From: CAYFXE01 sp964347035 | GTDB taxonomy: Bacteria; Acidobacteriota; Aminicenantia; Aminicenantales; Aminicenantaceae | Length of the DNA: 64,000 nucleotides | Direction of reading: 5' to 3' | Assembly: GCA_964347035.1 (NCBI GenBank) | Contig: CAYFXE010000014.1 | Location: 3,660 to 67,659, forward strand | Part shown: piece after piece, positions 60,281-64,000 of the stretch | Layout of the letters: each line of letters begins with the position of its first letter | How positions within the stretch are numbered: position 1 is the stretch's first letter | Program-made: the position numbers and the translations under genes | Notes under the pieces: generated by a model | Told to the model about the DNA's origin: nothing | What the model saw: only the letters and a program-made list of their open reading frames with translations | Databases searched by the model: none

Positions 60281-60315
60281 TTTATATGAGCCTAAGAATT
60301 TATTGTCAATAAATT
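60281..60315 (-). promoter_or_regulatory. Promoter with operator for the methyltransferase-corrinoid operon
   Basis: Minus strand TTGACA (60309-60304), 17-base spacer, TATAAA (60286-60281), start near 60274. The perfect 19-bp palindrome AATTTATTGACAATAAATT (60315-60297 on this strand) covers the -35 box. Confidence 0.7.
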
Positions 60316-60384
60316 AAAAAGGCCGAATAAATACAAAGATTTAAACTTGTTTCAATAAAAACAATTTGGATTTGCCAGGACTCC

Positions 60385-60419
60385 AATTTATTGACAATGA
60401 ATCTTTTTTTTGATATTCA
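60385..60419 (+). promoter_or_regulatory. Promoter with matching operator for the metalloprotease gene
   Basis: TTGACA (60391-60396), 17-base spacer, TATTCA (60414-60419), start near 60426. The -35 box lies inside AATTTATTGACAATGAATC (60385-60403), which matches the operator of the divergent promoter at 17 of 19 positions in the same relation to transcription. Confidence 0.65.
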
Positions 60420-60562
60420 ATAAACAAACTGAATATGGTATCAGAAAGCTTGAAGGAAGCATATAACAATCAGGGCTAGGTTAAGTTCCCTCTCTGAATT
60501 ATGACATATTTATTAGGGAATGCAATCTATTATCAAATGCTTCTGCCTAGAAGGAGGTTGAC

Positions 60563-61828
60563 ATGAAAATCGCTCTAAAAACTAGACTACAGATAAGCAC
60601 GGTATTTACCATTTTCTTACTGATTGTCTTTATGCCGCCAGGCGCAAGGGGAGACTATTACAATTATGTCGAGATTTTCAGCCCAGCCATGGTTGGACAG
60701 GAAGATCATCCCGAACGCATCACCAGCGCTGCTGTTCCAGGATCGATGGAACTCATAAACATCGCCTTGGGAGCGGTGACTTCTCCCGCAGAAAAATTCA
60801 AACATGTCCGCCTGAGCTTTCGGCAGGGCGCTTTGAGCCTTAGTGTCCATCGATACGATATGGTGTGGGCCGACGACGGCTCCCTGGCCTGGTATGGCCG
60901 CATTGAGGAGGACGGAGGTTCTGTGTTGTTTTCGGTCTTCGAGGATGCGGTATTCGGTCTAATCGAGAGCGTATTGGGAGTATACAAGATTGAACCTGCA
61001 GGGAACGGCTCTTATTGGATATACGAAGTCGACTTCTCGAAAGCAGATAAGTTTGATGCTGGCGGGATTGTGCCACCTGTGCCGTACGAGATTTTTGGGG
61101 TAGAGGAAGATGAAGAGGCAGAGGTGGCAGCGAAGACGACTGTCACGATACTCGTTATTTACACAAATGGTTTCAAGGCCGCCTATCCAGGAGCTCAACT
61201 GAACGCCCAGATCAATTTCCTGATTGGGGTAACGAACACAAGCTACAACAACAGTAAGGTGAAACTTCAACTGAAAGTGGTAAGAAAGAAGAAGAGGAGG
61301 TACACCGACGAAGGAACCCTCCTAACCCCTCTTAACGACCTGACCGACGGTAAAGGTGTATTCAAGAAAGTCAATAACTGGCGTAACAAATTCAAAGCCG
61401 ACGTCGTAACCTTACTGCGCGTAAAAAAGCCGAGCAACAACGGCTTTTGCGGCTTGGCCTGGACTATGACAGTTCTCAGCGCGGGATTCGCCCCCTTTGC
61501 CTATTCTGTTGTTCAAGTCGGCCGATACACAGAAGACGGTTGGACATATTTTTGCTATGATAGTACTCTGGCCCATGAGATCGGCCATAACATGGGCAGC
61601 AACCACAACAAGGGGGATATCGGTGTTTTTCCGTATTCCCTCGGACACAGATTCGTCCCCGGACAGTACATGACATTAATGTCATATGCAGCCAATGGCG
61701 AACAAGCGGTGAATTATTGGAGTAATCCCAAAGTCGATTATCTGGGTCACAAGACCGGGACACCGAAGCTTAACAACGGAAAGTCGTTGAAAAAGGTCAA
61801 GAAGACAGTTGCCAAATGGCGCCAATAA
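60563..61828 (+). CDS. Secreted metzincin protease (M72-like peptidyl-Asp metalloendopeptidase)
   Basis: A 421-residue protein. Signal peptide 1-31 ends near GARGD. A propeptide-like region runs to about 190, then the catalytic domain holds the extended zinc motif HEIGHNMGSNH (His338, Glu339, His342, His348) and the downstream Met-turn TLMSY that defines metzincins. The third zinc motif position ends in Asn rather than Asp. It would be secreted and digest protein outside the cell. AAGGAGG lies 6 bases before the ATG. It is divergent from the corrinoid operon and its promoter has the same operator, which suggests common control. Confidence 0.88.
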   Translation: MKIALKTRLQISTVFTIFLLIVFMPPGARGDYYNYVEIFSPAMVGQEDHPERITSAAVPGSMELINIALGAVTSPAEKFKHVRLSFRQGALSLSVHRYDMVWADDGSLAWYGRIEEDGGSVLFSVFEDAVFGLIESVLGVYKIEPAGNGSYWIYEVDFSKADKFDAGGIVPPVPYEIFGVEEDEEAEVAAKTTVTILVIYTNGFKAAYPGAQLNAQINFLIGVTNTSYNNSKVKLQLKVVRKKKRRYTDEGTLLTPLNDLTDGKGVFKKVNNWRNKFKADVVTLLRVKKPSNNGFCGLAWTMTVLSAGFAPFAYSVVQVGRYTEDGWTYFCYDSTLAHEIGHNMGSNHNKGDIGVFPYSLGHRFVPGQYMTLMSYAANGEQAVNYWSNPKVDYLGHKTGTPKLNNGKSLKKVKKTVAKWRQ

Positions 61829-62295
61829 TTGATAAAAGGGACAGGCAACTTTTTCAGTAAGGTTTGAGGAAGAGGCAGTTGAAGATCTTCGGCCGGCCGT
61901 TGCCGTCGCTGCGGACCTCTCCCCTTAAATAACAGGCCGGCGGTGAACCGAAGGTCAGACACTTCCTCTCTCCCACGCCTTCCAGAAGCCCGGTCTCATC
62001 CTCGAACAGGAAGAAATACTTCTGCCCCTGGGCCACCTTCTTCAGCCGCGCATCCACCACTCTAACCACAAATATGAAATTCCAGGTATAGGTTGACATA
62101 TTTAAGATTGGAAACAGACCAGGATCAGGAGAAATGGATTTATGACAAAAACAGAAACAGACGTAAAACAGAAGCAGTGTGTCTTCAAGCAGGCTCTATA
62201 AAACATAATTGTGGTTAGGATATGCAGATAATTCGCCTTATTTAGTCTGCAAATAAGTTAATCCTGACATATGTGAAGGATTTAATTTTTATCAT
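61829..62295. other. Intergenic stretch with one doubtful short frame
   Basis: Between the protease and radical SAM genes. A minus-strand frame (62099-61854, 81 residues, GC-richer than its surroundings, ending KIFNCLFLKPY) has no ribosome site and no recognised family; it may be a remnant of a transferred gene. GGGACAGGCAACTTTT at 61838-61853 is repeat-like. The rest is AT-rich and shows nothing. Confidence 0.3.
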
Positions 62296-62324
62296 TTGAT
62301 AGAAAATATTCTCTGTGATATAAG
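62296..62324 (+). promoter_or_regulatory. Promoter of the radical SAM gene
   Basis: TTGATA (62296-62301), 17-base spacer, TATAAG (62319-62324); start near 62331, giving a leader of about 40 bases with AGGAG at 62353-62357. Confidence 0.6.
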
Positions 62325-62369
62325 CTTTGTGAAGGATGATTAAAGAATAATCAGGAGAAAATTAAGAAA

Positions 62370-63677
62370 ATGAGAATATTGTTGATTTCACCATGTAAAG
62401 ACTCAAAGTCGAAGACTCCTAAACCATACATGATGCCTCAATTATCTTTGCACTTACTAGCAGGCCTAACACCTCCTGAACATGAAGTGAACATAGTTGA
62501 AGAGGAGATTGAGGATATAAATCTCGATGCAGAATGCGATCTGGTGGGAATAAGTTGTATGACTTCAAATGCTCCCAGAGCATATTACTTAGCTCAGGAA
62601 TTTAGGAAAAGAGGGAAAAAAGTAGTTCTTGGAGGTGTCCATCCTACGATTCTTCCTGAAGAGGCTCTTTCCTATGCTGACGCCGTTGTTGTCGGGGAGG
62701 CTGAAGACGTTTGGGAACTTTTAATTGAAGATTTTCAGAAAGACAGACTGCAAAGAAAATATAACCATTCTCAACCTGCTCTGGACAGATATATTTATTT
62801 GAAATTTAGAAAATTAACTAAGAAAAGGCTGTTTAATGTTCTGCCAATAATGACGACACGCGGATGTCCTTATAATTGTGAGTTTTGCTGTGTTTCTGAT
62901 ATTTATGGAAAAAAAATCCGGCATATCCCTGTCTACAATGTGGTTCGTGATATAGAAGAATCACAGGGGAAAATATATATATTCTTAGATGATAATATTA
63001 TTGGACATGCTCAATATGCCAAAGCACTCTTCAAAGCAATAAAGCCTTTAAATATCAAGTGGATCGGACAGGCTTCAATTTCATTTGTTCACGATGCTGA
63101 ATTGATGAAACTTGCAGCTGAAAGCGGATGTGGGGCTCTTTTCTTTGGGATTGAAACCGTATCAGAGACGCAATTAAAAAGAATGCAAAAATCTATAAAA
63201 GAACTTGTAAAAGTAGAAGACGCTATAAAAAGGGTTAAAGACCTGGGCATACATTTTCATGCCTCTATGATATTCGGTTTCGATGACGACACAAAAGATG
63301 TATTCCCGCAAACGTTGGAATTCCTGCAAAGAAATAATATCAGCACAGTTTCCTTTAATATTTTAACCCCGTATCCCGGCACCAGGGTATATGAACAATT
63401 TAAAAAAGAAGGCCGGCTTCTTACTACTAACTGGAAATATTATGATCATGCCACTGTTGTTTTCAAACCAAAGCATATGACTCCTTATGAACTTCAAGAG
63501 AGACAAATCTGGATAAAAAAGGAATTTTCAAAAATTTCATCTATATTAAAAAGATTTCCACAAAATATATCTCATCCTCTTCTATATCTAGCCATGAACT
63601 TCGCAACTAGAAAAAATGTTAAATTAGATTATAATAAATTATCCTGGCTGGAGTCAGAGATATTCGAACCAAAGTAA
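62370..63677 (+). CDS. B12-binding-domain radical SAM protein
   Basis: A 435-residue enzyme. The N-terminal half-domain resembles the B12-binding fold of this family (about 1-140; GGVHPTILPEEAL, VVGEAEDVWELL). The radical SAM cluster is Cys166-x3-Cys170-x2-Cys173 in TTRGCPYNCEFCC, with GALFFGIETVSE and FNILTPYPGTRVYEQF downstream. Such enzymes often perform methylations or cyclisations in tailoring pathways; the substrate is unknown and no clear partner gene is next to it. The codon use and the flanks are more AT-rich than upstream genes, so recent transfer is possible. Confidence 0.88.
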   Translation: MRILLISPCKDSKSKTPKPYMMPQLSLHLLAGLTPPEHEVNIVEEEIEDINLDAECDLVGISCMTSNAPRAYYLAQEFRKRGKKVVLGGVHPTILPEEALSYADAVVVGEAEDVWELLIEDFQKDRLQRKYNHSQPALDRYIYLKFRKLTKKRLFNVLPIMTTRGCPYNCEFCCVSDIYGKKIRHIPVYNVVRDIEESQGKIYIFLDDNIIGHAQYAKALFKAIKPLNIKWIGQASISFVHDAELMKLAAESGCGALFFGIETVSETQLKRMQKSIKELVKVEDAIKRVKDLGIHFHASMIFGFDDDTKDVFPQTLEFLQRNNISTVSFNILTPYPGTRVYEQFKKEGRLLTTNWKYYDHATVVFKPKHMTPYELQERQIWIKKEFSKISSILKRFPQNISHPLLYLAMNFATRKNVKLDYNKLSWLESEIFEPK

Positions 63678-63829
63678 AATATGCCAGAATCTAATTAACC
63701 AACTATCTAATTTTATGCATTCAGACCTTATTTAATCAGAGAAAAAGTAGAAACCTCTAAGTAGCCCAAAATTGCCATTAGCCTCTTCAAAAAACCTGTT
63801 TATAGTTTTTGATCATTTTCTAGCTATAA

Positions 63830-64000
63830 ATAGGTGAATACAAGAAAGCCATAAAATATCATCAGATAGCGCTTGATTTTCATAGGAAAATAGGAAGTCC
63901 AAGAGGTGAAGCTATAGATTTAGATAATCTAGGAATTGTTTATTATGCCCTTGGAGAATACAAGAAGGCATTAGAACATCATCAGATGGCGCTTGAGATT
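63830..64000 (+). pseudogene. Start-less TPR fragment running off the window
   Basis: From base 63830 the frame reads IGEYKKAIKYHQIALDF then LDNLGIVYYALGEYKKALEHHQMALE, two 40-residue TPR units of the type found in AfsR/kinesin-light-chain-like proteins. A TAA directly precedes it (63827-63829) and no start codon or ribosome site fits before the window end. It is either the middle of a decayed TPR gene or a gene with a frameshift upstream. The end lies outside the window. Confidence 0.55.

Noticed and set aside
1..64000. CRISPR arrays, prophage, complete insertion sequences, riboswitches, rRNA.
   Set aside because: Looked for by eye on both strands; no regularly spaced repeats, transposase or phage genes, recognised aptamers or rRNA were found.

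Overview
The window looks like a draft metagenome scaffold (two runs of exactly ten Ns) from a Gram-negative-type bacterium. LpxC, a large TonB-dependent receptor with an N-terminal carboxypeptidase-regulatory-like domain, and many exported or lipobox proteins indicate an outer membrane. The inositol-phosphate synthase plus CDP-alcohol phosphotransferase pair, the HEAT-repeat proteins under an ECF sigma factor, the M72-like metalloprotease and the gene style suggest Candidatus Aminicenantes or a relative on the Acidobacteriota side. That placement is inference; no rRNA gene is present.

Layout. 1-4.5 kb: phosphatidylinositol-type lipid synthesis and a TonB receptor. 4.5-9.4 kb, minus strand: a TPR-glmU-glmS unit with overlapping ends, then lpxC (cell-wall and lipid A precursors). 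9.7-14 kb: larB and the macromolecular-synthesis pair dnaG-rpoD. 14-23.2 kb: a CAT-anticodon tRNA, a zinc-ribbon coiled-coil protein, an acyl-CoA ligase, gyrB-gyrA and a DRG-like GTPase. 23.2-28.4 kb: REP-type hairpins, tRNA-Pro, a small lipoprotein, and a four-gene operon of ECF sigma factor, zinc-finger anti-sigma factor and two HEAT-repeat envelope proteins. 28.6-35.2 kb: a 3' remnant of a tRNA-Arg, a DUF362 ferredoxin protein, an aminotransferase, a VIT/VWA protein, a HAD phosphatase interrupted by an assembly gap, and an aspartoacylase-like enzyme. 35.2-41 kb: a ribbon-helix-helix protein with its own palindromic operator and a 1290-residue NtrY-like histidine kinase. 41-46 kb: housekeeping and accessory enzymes (MeaB, acyl-CoA dehydrogenase, acylphosphatase, ThiD). 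46.2-52.8 kb, minus strand: six tightly packed genes: substrate-binding protein, penicillin acylase, EIIA-Ntr, PII-like protein and two cation/proton antiporters. 53-55.1 kb: DUF72 and lysA.

55.2-61.8 kb is the most unusual part. A protein that joins an HgcA-like corrinoid domain, a membrane domain and an HgcB-like ferredoxin domain is translationally coupled to a SAM methyltransferase and followed by two nitroreductase-family genes. One of these has picked up a piece of an M20 peptidase at its C terminus, with M20 debris beyond it. A secreted metzincin protease is divergently oriented, and both divergent promoters carry almost the same 19-bp palindrome over the -35 box, so the protease and the corrinoid operon are probably co-regulated. 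The window ends with a B12-binding radical SAM protein and a start-less TPR fragment.

Repeats: a 96-bp palindromic element occurs twice in opposite orientation (9.5 and 35.2 kb), and a 180-bp element with 29-bp perfect terminal inverted repeats lies at 31 kb. All begin with the same GGGGTCAG-type ends, typical of REP/RAYT-mobilised or MITE-like sequences. No CRISPR array, prophage or complete IS was found.
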